This document shows positions 25,989-33,731 of a stretch of 64,000 nt of DNA, piece after piece (the first letter of the stretch is position 1; every line of letters starts with the position of its first letter). The notes beneath the pieces are model-generated. The model did not search any database. It was not told where the DNA came from and saw nothing but the letters and a program-made list of their open reading frames with translations. A program made the position numbers and the translations under genes. Source of the stretch: Halonotius sp046719765 (GTDB lineage: Archaea > Halobacteriota > Halobacteria > Halobacteriales > Haloferacaceae); the NCBI RefSeq assembly GCF_046719765.1, contig NZ_JABEBY010000011.1, forward strand, positions 48,355-112,354, given 5' to 3'.

Positions 25989-26981
25989 ATGAGCAACGAC
26001 ACACCGGAGGAAACCCACGACCACGTCGTGCCGGGCAGCGACAACGAGCCCGACACCGAGGACGTGCGGGGCTACGATTTCCGCGGCGAGTTCGATTTCG
26101 ACGACCTACTCGACAGCTACGCGACGACCGGCTTTCAGGCAACCCACCTTGCGGAGGGCATCGAGATCAGCAAAAAGATGCAGGACGACGACGCCACGAT
26201 CTATCTCACCTGCACCTCCAACATCATCTCCTCGGGGCTGCGGGAGGTCGTCGCCTCGCTGATCCGCGAGGGCTACGTCGACGTGCTGATCACGACCTCC
26301 GGCTCGCTGACCGAGGACGTGATCAAGAGTGCCCGCCCGTTCAAGATGGGCGAGTGGGAGGCCGACGAGGCGGAACTCCGCGAACAGGGGATCAACCGCC
26401 TGGGCAACCTCTACGTCCCCTCGGATCGCTACGTCTGGCTCGAACAGTACCTGTATGACTTCTTCGATGACTTCTTCGCCGACGAGCAGGTGCGCACGCC
26501 GACCGCGTTCGCCCGCGAGCTGGGCGAGCGGCTCGACGACGAGGATTCGGTGTTGAAACAGGCCGCCGACCACGACGTGCCGGTCTACTGTCCCGCCCTG
26601 ACCGACGCCGAGGTTGGCAACTTCCTCTACTACTACCGGCAGGCCAACGATGTCGACATCGGCATCGAGATCCTCGACGACTACGACAAGCTCATCGAAC
26701 AGGGGCTGCTGGCCGATACGACCGGCCTGATCGCCGTCGGCGACGGCGTCCCGAAACACCACGCGATCATGACGAACCTCTTCCGCGGCGGCGCGGACTA
26801 CGTGGTCTACATCTCGACGGGCATGGAGGGCGACGGCTCGCTGTCAGGCGCGCCGCCGGACGAAGCCGTCTCCTGGGGGAAGATCAAAGAACAGGAGACC
26901 AACTACACCCAGATCGAAGCCGAGGCGACGCTGGTGTTCCCGCTGCTGGCGGCCGCGGCGTTCCACAACCGCGAGGACTGA
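25989..26981 (+). CDS. dys: Deoxyhypusine synthase
   Basis: 330 residues. It transfers the aminobutyl group of spermidine (or agmatine-derived equivalent in archaea) to a lysine of aIF5A. The family motifs are TIYLTCTSNIISSGLREVV, VDVLITTSGSLTEDVIKSA, PALTDAEVGNFLYYY and GDGVPKHHAIMTNLFRGGAD, with the catalytic Lys in PKHH. The first 30 residues are an acidic haloarchaeal extension. It follows the AT-rich segment, so its native promoter may be replaced by foreign sequence. Confidence 0.95.
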   Translation: MSNDTPEETHDHVVPGSDNEPDTEDVRGYDFRGEFDFDDLLDSYATTGFQATHLAEGIEISKKMQDDDATIYLTCTSNIISSGLREVVASLIREGYVDVLITTSGSLTEDVIKSARPFKMGEWEADEAELREQGINRLGNLYVPSDRYVWLEQYLYDFFDDFFADEQVRTPTAFARELGERLDDEDSVLKQAADHDVPVYCPALTDAEVGNFLYYYRQANDVDIGIEILDDYDKLIEQGLLADTTGLIAVGDGVPKHHAIMTNLFRGGADYVVYISTGMEGDGSLSGAPPDEAVSWGKIKEQETNYTQIEAEATLVFPLLAAAAFHNRED

Positions 26982-27034
26982 CGCGAGCGGGCGATTTTGG
27001 GTAGCAGTTCAGACAACCGATTCTGCCGCGTGGG

Positions 27035-27388
27035 TCAGACGAGCGGCTCGACAACCAGATGCTCCGCAGCCAGTTTCGGCTGTTTGGCCCGACCAGCCGT
27101 GTCGTACTCGATAATCCCGTGTTCAGCGAGAACACCTAGGTCGCGGCTCACCTGTCCGTGATCGCGGTTGAGCCGATCGGCCAGCGATTTGACCGAGTCG
27201 ACAGCGTCGCCATCGCGGAGATAGTCGATGATCTCGAACCGCTTTGGCGTCAACACCTCGCGGGCTGTTTCGATGCTGATGACGTGTGCGCCCTCCATCC
27301 CGCCGCGTGCGAGCGCGCGGGCCATCGTGGATCGACGCTCGACCCGTTCCTCGTCGCTCGGTTGGAACTCGGGGGTTCGCTGTGCCAT
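27035..27388 (-). CDS. HVO_A0114-type winged-helix regulator, antitoxin-like
   Basis: 117 residues. Helix-turn-helix at RFEIIDYLRDGDAVDSVKSL, DRLNRDHGQVSRDLGVLAEHG and a wing IIEYDTAGRAKQPKLAAEHL. It shares the GRAKQP wing with the gene at 22075. A dyad symmetric site (27406-27422) lies just upstream of its start and upstream of the divergent gene at 27526, so it probably controls both. A self-regulated pair of this layout is typical of small toxin-antitoxin-like modules, but toxicity of the partner is not shown. Confidence 0.78.
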   Translation of the reverse strand: MAQRTPEFQPSDEERVERRSTMARALARGGMEGAHVISIETAREVLTPKRFEIIDYLRDGDAVDSVKSLADRLNRDHGQVSRDLGVLAEHGIIEYDTAGRAKQPKLAAEHLVVEPLV

Positions 27389-27405
27389 TGTTGTTCCTCG
27401 TACTA

Positions 27406-27422
27406 TTGAGTTGCAACCTCAA
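27406..27422. promoter_or_regulatory. Dyad operator between divergent genes
   Basis: TTGAG-TTGCAAC-CTCAA: 5-bp inverted arms around GTTGCAAC, which overlaps them and is itself a perfect 8-bp palindrome. It lies 18 bases upstream of the minus-strand regulator start and is followed by TGCATAAACC, TATA-like for the plus-strand gene. Likely the binding site of the regulator at 27035. Confidence 0.5.
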
Positions 27423-27525
27423 TTGCATAAACCTTCGTGTGAATCGCTCTGGCCGCTGCTGCGCGGTATCGGGCGGAGCTTTATCAGCCATCCAGCGCAG
27501 AGTTCGTGGGGAATCGGTGGAACCG

Positions 27526-27894
27526 ATGTCGTACTCGGAGTTCGCCTACAGCTACAATCTGATACCGAAGATTCGGGGACGCGTGTTCAGTATCGGTGTT
27601 CGTGCCGACCCCAGTCTCAACACCGTCGAATCGTTTGCGGTGATCCTCTTTTTTCGACGCCGAGACGGACGCCGTATCGAAGTAGCGAAGGTCGACACCG
27701 CACCGCACGACGCGGGCCGGATCCATATCGACCGCTACTACCGCGAACTGGGTGCCGATATCAAGCAGTTCGATACGGGGATCGACGACTGGGTTGACGC
27801 CGAGGCGTATCTCAAAGCGAACTGGCAGCGGTTCGCCCGACAGTATTGTGACAACCATGGACGCGATCTCCGCGCAGATGGGGCGAATCGCTGA
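27526..27894 (+). CDS. Haloarchaeal protein divergent from HTH regulator (DUF7718-like, possible toxin partner)
   Basis: 122 residues. The N-terminal half is beta-rich (RGRVFSIGVRADPSLNTVES, FAVILFFRRRDGRRIEVAKV). The conserved-looking centre IHIDRYYRELGADIKQFDTG is followed by a helix (EAYLKANWQRFARQYCDNHG). The pattern VAKVD...IHIDRYYRE resembles small haloarchaeal proteins paired with HVO_A0114-type regulators; the DUF7718 name is from memory. The charged His/Asp/Arg centre could be catalytic. It ends 47 bases before hisF on the same strand. Confidence 0.65.
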   Translation: MSYSEFAYSYNLIPKIRGRVFSIGVRADPSLNTVESFAVILFFRRRDGRRIEVAKVDTAPHDAGRIHIDRYYRELGADIKQFDTGIDDWVDAEAYLKANWQRFARQYCDNHGRDLRADGANR

Positions 27895-27941
27895 CCGGTC
27901 GAAACGGTGAAACCCCGGAGTTGTGTACAGACAGATATCAG

Positions 27942-28754
27942 ATGCTGACAAAACGAATCATTCCCTGTATCGATGTCGACCTCGATGAGGACGGCAACGC
28001 CGCGGTCTACACCGGGGTTAACTTCGAGGATCTCAAATACACCGGCGACCCCGTCGAGATGGCCAAGGCCTACAACGAATCCGGGGCCGACGAGTTCGTC
28101 TTCCTCGATATCACCGCCTCCGCCGAGGGTCGGGAAACCATGCTCGAAACGGTCTCGGCGGTCGCCGACGAGTGTTTCATCCCCCTCACTGTCGGCGGCG
28201 GCATTCGAACCAAAGACGACATCAAGGAAACGCTCCGCGCTGGCGCGGATAAGGTCTCGATCAACACCGGCGCGCTGGAACGCCCGGAACTCATCACCGA
28301 GGGCGCGGAGGCCTTCGGCAGCCAGTGTATCGTCATCTCCGTCGACGCCCGCCGCCGCTCCGACGACGAGGGCGAGCACTACGTCACCGTCGACGGCGAG
28401 GAAGTCTGGTTTGAATGCACCGTCAAAGGTGGCCGCGAGGGTACCGGCCGCGATGTGATCTCATGGGCGAAAGAGGCCGAACAGCGCGGTGCGGGCGAGC
28501 TATTCGTCAACTCCATCGACGCCGACGGCACGAAGGATGGCTACGATATCCCGCTGACGAAGGCTGTCTGTGACAACGTCTCGACGCCGGTGATCGCCTC
28601 CTCTGGCTGTGGTGGCCCGGAGGATATGGAGGAGGTCTTCGTTGAGGCCGGCGCGGACGCCGGGCTGGCGGCGTCGATCTTCCACTTCGACGAGTACAGT
28701 ATCGCCGATACAAAGGCGTATCTCGCCGACAAGGGACTTCCAATCCGGCAGTAA
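27942..28754 (+). CDS. hisF: Imidazole glycerol phosphate synthase subunit HisF
   Basis: 270 residues. The cyclase subunit of the HisH-HisF enzyme in histidine synthesis. MLTKRIIPCIDVD holds the catalytic Asp of strand 1, and EFVFLDITASAEGRETMLE, VGGGIRTKDDIKETLRAGAD and GSQCIVISVDARR (second catalytic Asp) follow. GAGELFVNSIDADGTKDGYD and VIASSGCGGPEDMEEVF are the phosphate-binding ends of the beta/alpha barrel. ATG 27942 gives the family start. The stop is six bases from the rpoL stop on the opposite strand. Confidence 0.97.
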   Translation: MLTKRIIPCIDVDLDEDGNAAVYTGVNFEDLKYTGDPVEMAKAYNESGADEFVFLDITASAEGRETMLETVSAVADECFIPLTVGGGIRTKDDIKETLRAGADKVSINTGALERPELITEGAEAFGSQCIVISVDARRRSDDEGEHYVTVDGEEVWFECTVKGGREGTGRDVISWAKEAEQRGAGELFVNSIDADGTKDGYDIPLTKAVCDNVSTPVIASSGCGGPEDMEEVFVEAGADAGLAASIFHFDEYSIADTKAYLADKGLPIRQ

Positions 28755-28760
28755 TTTCTG

Positions 28761-29045
28761 TTACGCCGCCGCCTCGAAGGCGTCTTTGAACGCGTCGGTC
28801 GTCTCCCGAACCGCGGTCGCGCCGTCGGCCAAGGCGTCCAGTGGGTCGCGGTCCTCCTCGGTCGTGATCGACAGCACGGGTTCGGTCTGGCCGCCGGACT
28901 GTTCGGGGTTCATGTTGTAGGTCGCCGCGGCGACGCCCTCGGTCTCAAGGAGTTCGCCCTTCAGGACGTTCATGAATGTATGGCCCTCGCCGGCGATCTC
29001 GATCCGCAGCTCCGTGTCGGTTTTCTCGATAACACGCAGTTCCAT
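28761..29045 (-). CDS. rpoL: DNA-directed RNA polymerase subunit L (Rpb11-like)
   Basis: 94 residues. MELRVIEKTDTELRIEIAGE, EGHTFMNVLKGELLETEGVA and AAATYNMNPEQSGGQTEPVL are the RpoL pattern; it dimerises with RpoD in the polymerase assembly platform. The C-terminal helix is DPLDALADGATAVRETTDAF. The upstream in-frame extension to 29171 lacks haloarchaeal codon character, so MELRV was taken as start. Its 5' region carries two TGGT/ACCA dyads and, further up, a terminator-like hairpin. Confidence 0.93.
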   Translation of the reverse strand: MELRVIEKTDTELRIEIAGEGHTFMNVLKGELLETEGVAAATYNMNPEQSGGQTEPVLSITTEEDRDPLDALADGATAVRETTDAFKDAFEAAA

Positions 29046-29153
29046 GGGCGTCGTTTGAGCGGTCGCCGTTTTACCCTTTCGTTGTCGAAAACGAGCACCT
29101 CTCGCGCCGAGCGGACGATCGGCTGCGGGTTGTCGGCACCCACCCTCACCGGC

Positions 29154-29201
29154 GTGGTTCGTCGATACCAACCCTGCCAGGGTGGTTCATCGATACCACC
29201 C
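29154..29201. repeat. Two copies of a dyad-symmetric element upstream of rpoL
   Basis: TGGTTCGTCGATACCA and TGGTTCATCGATACCA, 28 bases apart start to start and differing at one base. Each has TGGT...ACCA arms; the second extends to GGTGGT...ACCACC. They lie 110-155 bases upstream of the rpoL start. Likely a pair of binding sites for a dimeric regulator or parts of a leader structure. Confidence 0.5.
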
Positions 29202-29216
29202 CCACCAGCGACCCGG

Positions 29217-29338
29217 TAAAAACGGCCCGGGAGGGGCCGTCTGACTGACCAAGCCACTGTGGGAGCACTAGTCCACAGCGTGTCGGCGACACTGACGCGC
29301 CAACGCCAGTTCGCCGAACGATGATTGTACGGATGGGC
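29217..29338 (-). ncRNA. Candidate structured RNA with terminator hairpin upstream of rpoL
   Basis: On the minus strand a TATA-like AAATTTATCC (about 29,358-29,367) is followed by about 120 bases with successive stems: GTGTC/GACAC (29280-29292), CTGTGG/CCACAG (29257-29278) and ACGGCCC/GGGCCGT (29222-29240). The last stem is followed at once by TTTTT, like an intrinsic terminator. No open frame with coding character is present. It may be an independent small RNA or an attenuator-like leader of rpoL. The call is from hand folding only. Confidence 0.4.
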
Positions 29339-29466
29339 GCAAAAAAGCTTTTGACGGGATAAATTTCGCCAGTTGGGTGCGCAACTCTATCTGAAAACAA
29401 ACCAAATACCGTATATATCGTCGATCATTGTATTTGCTGCCCCGACAACGACCGTTCGTCCGCTGA

Positions 29467-30102
29467 CTACCGCACGTAGTAGGGATCGCTGCCGGCGATA
29501 AACCGGCCGAGATCGCTCTCCCGGCGGAAGTCTGTCGCCTGCAGCCGCTCCAGTGCGCTCTCCAACGCCGCGGCGTCGTCGGGGCCCCAGTCGGCGGGGT
29601 CGGCGATCGGCACCACGAGCCAGCCGCTGCCGCGGATCTCTGTGGCGTGGAGGTCGGCCATCTCGGTCGCCGGCGTCCACGGGCGGGCGGTACAGGTTTC
29701 GAAGACATGGCGGGTTGCCCGTTCGCCAACAGGCAACAGTACGTGCGCCGCGATTGCGCGAAGCTCGGCGTCGAAGAACGGCTCCATCTCGGTGTACTCG
29801 CGGTCGGTCGGCTCGCGGTCGGCCGGGGGGACACAGAGATTGAGATAGGAGAGATACGTCGCGTTGACGGTCGGTCGATCACCGGTCGTCGCAAGCAGCC
29901 CGCTGGCCTCCAACACCGATTGGAGGGCTTCGGAGCGTGCCGTTTCGGTAAACGGAACGCCGGTGTCGACTCCGCCGTGGCTCCCTGGATGGTCGCCGAT
30001 CACGTGAAAATCAGCGTTCGCATCGCCGTAGCCGGGGACAAACTGCTCGCAGGGCGGATCAAGATCAAACGGATTGCTCGTCCGGTCGGTGACGTTTCGC
30101 AC
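29467..30102 (-). CDS. Uracil-DNA glycosylase family protein (haloarchaeal type)
   Basis: 211 residues. NPFDLDPPCEQFVPGYGDAN, ADFHVIGDHPGSHGG and VNATYLSYLNLCVPP correspond to the UDG-superfamily strands and active-site loop in the haloarchaeal variant. LPVGERATRHVFE is the second conserved loop. The enzyme removes uracil from DNA. Only one N-terminal Cys pairs with later ones, so the iron-sulfur cluster of families 4/5 is doubtful. It is 45 bases downstream of the DUF5793-like gene on the same strand. Confidence 0.75.
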   Translation of the reverse strand: MRNVTDRTSNPFDLDPPCEQFVPGYGDANADFHVIGDHPGSHGGVDTGVPFTETARSEALQSVLEASGLLATTGDRPTVNATYLSYLNLCVPPADREPTDREYTEMEPFFDAELRAIAAHVLLPVGERATRHVFETCTARPWTPATEMADLHATEIRGSGWLVVPIADPADWGPDDAAALESALERLQATDFRRESDLGRFIAGSDPYYVR

Positions 30103-30147
30103 AGCCGATCGTAGGGGCGAGCCCGCTAACTGTTTATTGGTTTGTCC

Positions 30148-30624
30148 CTACAGCTCGACGCCGGAGGGGATCAGACTCTGACTCCGCAGGAGCTCGCCCT
30201 CGTCGTCGTAGACGAGGAAGGTTCCCTTGTCGTAGGTCATCGTCTTCCCGTCGGCAAGCGAGAGCCGGATCCGGTAGCGGTCGTCGGTCGCCTCCGTTGA
30301 TTTGCCGTACTCCCGGGCCGCATGGATAAACTCAAAGACATCCTCGGCGTCCTCGTTGGTCTCGAAGATGAACTCGCCGGTCAGTCGGTTGGTGACGCCG
30401 ACGACGCCGGTGGTTTCGTCAGCGTCGTCGAAGGGGTCTCGGAGCCGGAAGGCGACATCGATCGCCTCGCTGTCGAGGGCCGTCCCATCGACACCGGTCA
30501 ATCGGTCGATCAGCTCCTCGGCCGGCCCGGAGAAGTCGATCCGCGCGACCGGCTGTTCGGGCTCGCCGTCAGCGTCCACCCAATCGAGGTTTCGCACGTC
30601 GAGGTCGAAATGTTCACGCCGCAT
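30148..30624 (-). CDS. Haloarchaeal conserved protein (DUF5793-like)
   Basis: 158 residues, soluble and acidic. It starts MRREHFDLDVRNLDWVDADG and contains VVGVTNRLTGEFIFETNEDA, DVFEFIHAAREYGKST and the C-terminal KTMTYDKGTFLVYDDEGELL. This matches the DUF5793 pattern as I remember it. Function is unknown. It may share a transcript with the uracil-DNA glycosylase downstream. Confidence 0.78.
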   Translation of the reverse strand: MRREHFDLDVRNLDWVDADGEPEQPVARIDFSGPAEELIDRLTGVDGTALDSEAIDVAFRLRDPFDDADETTGVVGVTNRLTGEFIFETNEDAEDVFEFIHAAREYGKSTEATDDRYRIRLSLADGKTMTYDKGTFLVYDDEGELLRSQSLIPSGVEL

Positions 30625-30761
30625 TCGGTACCGATAGTTCGGTTTCCGGGGGTATCAACCTGACGCCATTCCCGGCGATCGCACCGCTATACCTGTGAGA
30701 GATCCGGAAAATCGGATCGCGTCGATGCCGCGACGCTCGTTACCGCTCGATGGGGGCTCCC

Positions 30762-30956
30762 TTACAGGCGCTCGAGGTTCGTCGCTCGCGGACCCTTCGG
30801 GGACTCTTCGATGTCAAACTCGACGTCCTGGCCCTCTTCGAGATCCGGGCCACCAACGTCTTCCATGTGGAAGAACACGTCGTCGTCAGCATCGTCAGTA
30901 TCAATGAAGCCGTAGCCGCCAGTGTCGTTGAAGAAGTCAACCGTACCGTTTGCCAT
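30762..30956 (-). CDS. cspA: Cold-shock domain protein CspA-like
   Basis: 64 residues. The RNA-binding motifs are GTVDFFNDTGGYGFIDTD (RNP1-like, with Phe in place of the first Trp) and DVFFHMEDV (RNP2-like), followed by GQDVEFDIEESPKGPRATNL. It binds single-stranded RNA or DNA as a chaperone. A TATA-like GATTTACATAG is seen about 35 bases upstream on the minus strand. Confidence 0.95.
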   Translation of the reverse strand: MANGTVDFFNDTGGYGFIDTDDADDDVFFHMEDVGGPDLEEGQDVEFDIEESPKGPRATNLERL

Positions 30957-31222
30957 TGCACCCGAACGAATGAGCCGGAGCTATGTAAATCCCCCATGAG
31001 AGGTGATAGCTCGGAGCGACCGATCGGCCCGACGCGCTACGCCTCGGGTGTAACCCCGAAGGCTCGCTGCGGGCGTGCTCATGGGCGCCTTCATGTCGCT
31101 GGCGACACGGAACGCTGCAGGCGGTGTCCAGCCTCTCGGCCACCGATGTCGACACAGTACCGTGTTGGTCAGCGACACCACTCACAGACAGCAGGAGCGA
31201 ACGGCCACACAGCGGGTGATGG

Positions 31223-31816
31223 CTACGAGCGATCGGCCGGTGGCGCACAGACGTTCGCTGCAACCGACTCGTCTAACTCCAAGGCCATCTCCAGGGTGTG
31301 ATCGGCGTCAACAACCTCGAAGCCCAGCCGACGGTAGACGGCAACCGCCGCCCGGTTGCGTTGGTCAACATGGAGTTCAAGTGCCGTCCGCCCGGTCTCG
31401 ACTGCGGCGGCAGCCGCTTGGGCACAGAGTTCGGTGCCGATCCCGCGATCCTGCAGCGCCGGATGGACGAACACCGCCAGCTCGGGCCGGTCGGCCTCGG
31501 CCGGCGTGTAGGCGACGTGGCCACCCAGCCGGTCGCTGTCCTCGGCGACGATATTGTACCCCTCTGCAAGCAGTGTCTCGATCCACGATCGGCGTCGATG
31601 ATCGACCGCGGGCGGAATCCCCATCGACCGGTCAGCCGGCCCGAAGGCATCATACAGTTCGACGAGGCGGTCGGTGTCGGTTTCCCCAGCCGGCCGAAGC
31701 GTCCACGCCTTCCCCGTCTTATCTACGAACCGCGGACAGCGAGGCTGACAGTACGGTGAGCCGGCACACGCCGAGCTATCCCACCCATCGTTGCCTGCCG
31801 TCGCTGGCTCGTTCAT
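31223..31816 (-). CDS. GNAT family N-acetyltransferase with Cys-containing N-terminus
   Basis: 197 residues. The acetyl-CoA loop is ELAVFVHPALQDRGIGTELC (the Q/R-x-x-G-x-G/A motif), followed by TGRTALELHVDQRNRAAVAV and YRRLGFEVVD, the closing GNAT signature. The first 45 residues carry CAGSPYCQPRCPRF, three cysteines that may bind metal or be a remnant insertion. The substrate is unknown. It is divergent from the ATPase at 31989. Confidence 0.85.
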   Translation of the reverse strand: MNEPATAGNDGWDSSACAGSPYCQPRCPRFVDKTGKAWTLRPAGETDTDRLVELYDAFGPADRSMGIPPAVDHRRRSWIETLLAEGYNIVAEDSDRLGGHVAYTPAEADRPELAVFVHPALQDRGIGTELCAQAAAAAVETGRTALELHVDQRNRAAVAVYRRLGFEVVDADHTLEMALELDESVAANVCAPPADRS

Positions 31817-31916
31817 AGCGCATTCTTTGTTACGCCATGGGTTAAGCCGCCGCCCGGGCTCTCATTCGCTGGGAATCAATGCTCGATAGTCGACTCACAT
31901 CAGTCACCGTGTAACA

Positions 31917-31945
31917 GAAAACACGATTTCTGAAATCGTGTTTTC
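31917..31945. promoter_or_regulatory. Perfect 14-bp palindrome upstream of DUF234 ATPase
   Basis: GAAAACACGATTTC, one T, then GAAATCGTGTTTTC: two exact 14-base arms with a 1-base centre, ending 44 bases before the ATPase start. The minus-strand GNAT gene lies on the other side. A dimeric repressor operator is the best reading; a hairpin terminator is less likely because no gene ends here. Confidence 0.65.
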
Positions 31946-31988
31946 TATTTTCGCAATATCTATGTCAAACGAGCGAGTGTCAGTTCGT

Positions 31989-33371
31989 ATGGGAAACTTC
32001 GTTGATCGCACAGCCGAACTCAACCAACTTACGGACTGTTATGACGCCGAGAGGGCGGAGTTTGTCGTCTTGTATGGGCGTCGCCGTCTTGGGAAAAGCG
32101 AACTCGTCCGGCAGTCTATCGCCGACCGAGATGATGCGGTCTACTACCAGGCTGTCGAGTCAACGGCACAGAACCAGCTTGAACAGTTTGCAGAGACGGC
32201 CGCCACACAGTTCCCGTCGATCGCAAACATCCGCCGCGATTGGGAGGCCCTGCTCGAAGCACTGGGAGACCAAGACGCGGTTATCGTTATTGACGAGTTT
32301 CCCTTCCTCATTGAGGAGGATGACTCACTTCCCTCCCGCCTCCAGCGCGTCTGGGATCTGACGTTACAGGACACCGAAATGACGGTCGTCCTCATTGGCT
32401 CCTCGATCAGCGTCATGGAAGAGAAGGTGCTCTCCGGCAGTGCCCCACTGTATGGTCGCCGCACGGCGACAATTGATCTCAAGCCGCTGTCCGTGGCCGA
32501 CGCGCGCCAGTTCTTCCCGTCGTATGACCCTGAAACAGCCATTACCGCGTGGTCGATCTACGGTGGGACACCGTACTATCTCCAGACCATCGATCCCGAA
32601 CAGCCACTGGAAGCCAACGTACAGGAATCGATTCTCTCGGAGCGTGGGCTACTGTACTCAGAGCCAGAGTTCTTACTGCGAACTGAACTCCGACAGCCAA
32701 ACACGTATTTCAGTATTCTCCGCGCGCTCGCCCACGGCCGTCGAACACCGAACGAGATCGCCGGCATGGCCGGTGTGGAGTCCGGATCGCTCAGCACGTA
32801 TCTACAGAAACTTCGGCGGCTCCGACTCGTCGAACGCCATATCCCGGTGACGGAGTCCCCAACGGCGTCGAAACGAGGTCGGTATCGGATCGCCGCACCG
32901 TTGTTCCGGTTTTGGTTCCGGTTTGTGTACGGACAGCAGGATCAACTTCTGATGCAAGAGGCCGACGCGTATCAGACACTCGTCGAACCGGAGTTGTCTG
33001 ATTACGTGAGTCCGCTGTTCGAACGACTCTGTCAGCGCGCGCTCCCGAGGCTGATTGACCGGCAGTTTCAGGACGTCGGCCAGTGGTGGTTCAAAGAACA
33101 CGAGGTAGATGTGCTTGGATTAAGCGACGAGGGGCTTGTTGCCAGTGAGTGTAAGTTCACCGCCAAGCCCGTGAGCGAAGGTGTCCTCACTGATCTCGAA
33201 CGAACAACCTCGAATGTGCGGTGGTCAGCAGGGCCAGCGGATGGAGAGCCGCTGTACGTGGTATTCAGTCGGTCGGGGTACACTGATGATCTCAAACAGG
33301 CTGCTGACACGCGTGAGGATGTACGCCTGTTCGACCTTCCGGACGTGATCGGCAACGCGGCCGAACAGTGA
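31989..33371 (+). CDS. Archaeal AAA ATPase with winged helix and DUF234 nuclease-like domain
   Basis: 460 residues. MGNFVDRTAELNQL begins the archaeal ATPase family. Walker A is LYGRRRLGKSELVR and Walker B is VIVIDEFPFLI. The arginine/sensor region is LIGSSISVMEEKVLSG ... LYGRRT. A winged helix follows (RALAHGRRTPNEIAGMAGVE), then the C-terminal DUF234 part with WWFKEHEVDVLGLSDEG and ASECKF. The E...D...ECK spacing looks like a PD-(D/E)XK nuclease fold. ATG 31989 is chosen as the family start. Family members are common in mobile and accessory archaeal regions; function is not established. Confidence 0.88.
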   Translation: MGNFVDRTAELNQLTDCYDAERAEFVVLYGRRRLGKSELVRQSIADRDDAVYYQAVESTAQNQLEQFAETAATQFPSIANIRRDWEALLEALGDQDAVIVIDEFPFLIEEDDSLPSRLQRVWDLTLQDTEMTVVLIGSSISVMEEKVLSGSAPLYGRRTATIDLKPLSVADARQFFPSYDPETAITAWSIYGGTPYYLQTIDPEQPLEANVQESILSERGLLYSEPEFLLRTELRQPNTYFSILRALAHGRRTPNEIAGMAGVESGSLSTYLQKLRRLRLVERHIPVTESPTASKRGRYRIAAPLFRFWFRFVYGQQDQLLMQEADAYQTLVEPELSDYVSPLFERLCQRALPRLIDRQFQDVGQWWFKEHEVDVLGLSDEGLVASECKFTAKPVSEGVLTDLERTTSNVRWSAGPADGEPLYVVFSRSGYTDDLKQAADTREDVRLFDLPDVIGNAAEQ

Positions 33372-33545
33372 ACTCGGAGCTAGGCACCCTCGTTGTCAGT
33401 GAAGACTGACGTGGAAGCTGGTAGTGGCCCGACGACCGTTGAGACATCTGCCAGCTACCGTTGGAATATGTTACAGATCGTATTGCGACATCGTCGGAAC
33501 AGAGCAGTTGAAACTAACAAGCAGATGCGTCGCCGGAAAATTTTA

Positions 33546-33620
<75 letters not shown>

Positions 33621-33731
33621 GCGGCATATCGAGTCACGCCGGGGCCATACATAAACCTCATCAATCACAGCCGGGGTGTGTATCGCTCGCATACCCACAG
33701 TCGTCGACGCAGTCCAGCAATCACCCGCCGA

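Larger units (their letters stand above)
29046..29466. other. 420-base gap between rpoL and uracil-DNA glycosylase
   Basis: No coding frame is convincing here. Besides the dyads and hairpins listed separately, the gap holds an AT-rich patch (29,340-29,440) with AAAAAAGCTTTTGACGGG and ACCGTATATATCG, which could hold promoters. The rest is unremarkable. Confidence 0.6.
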
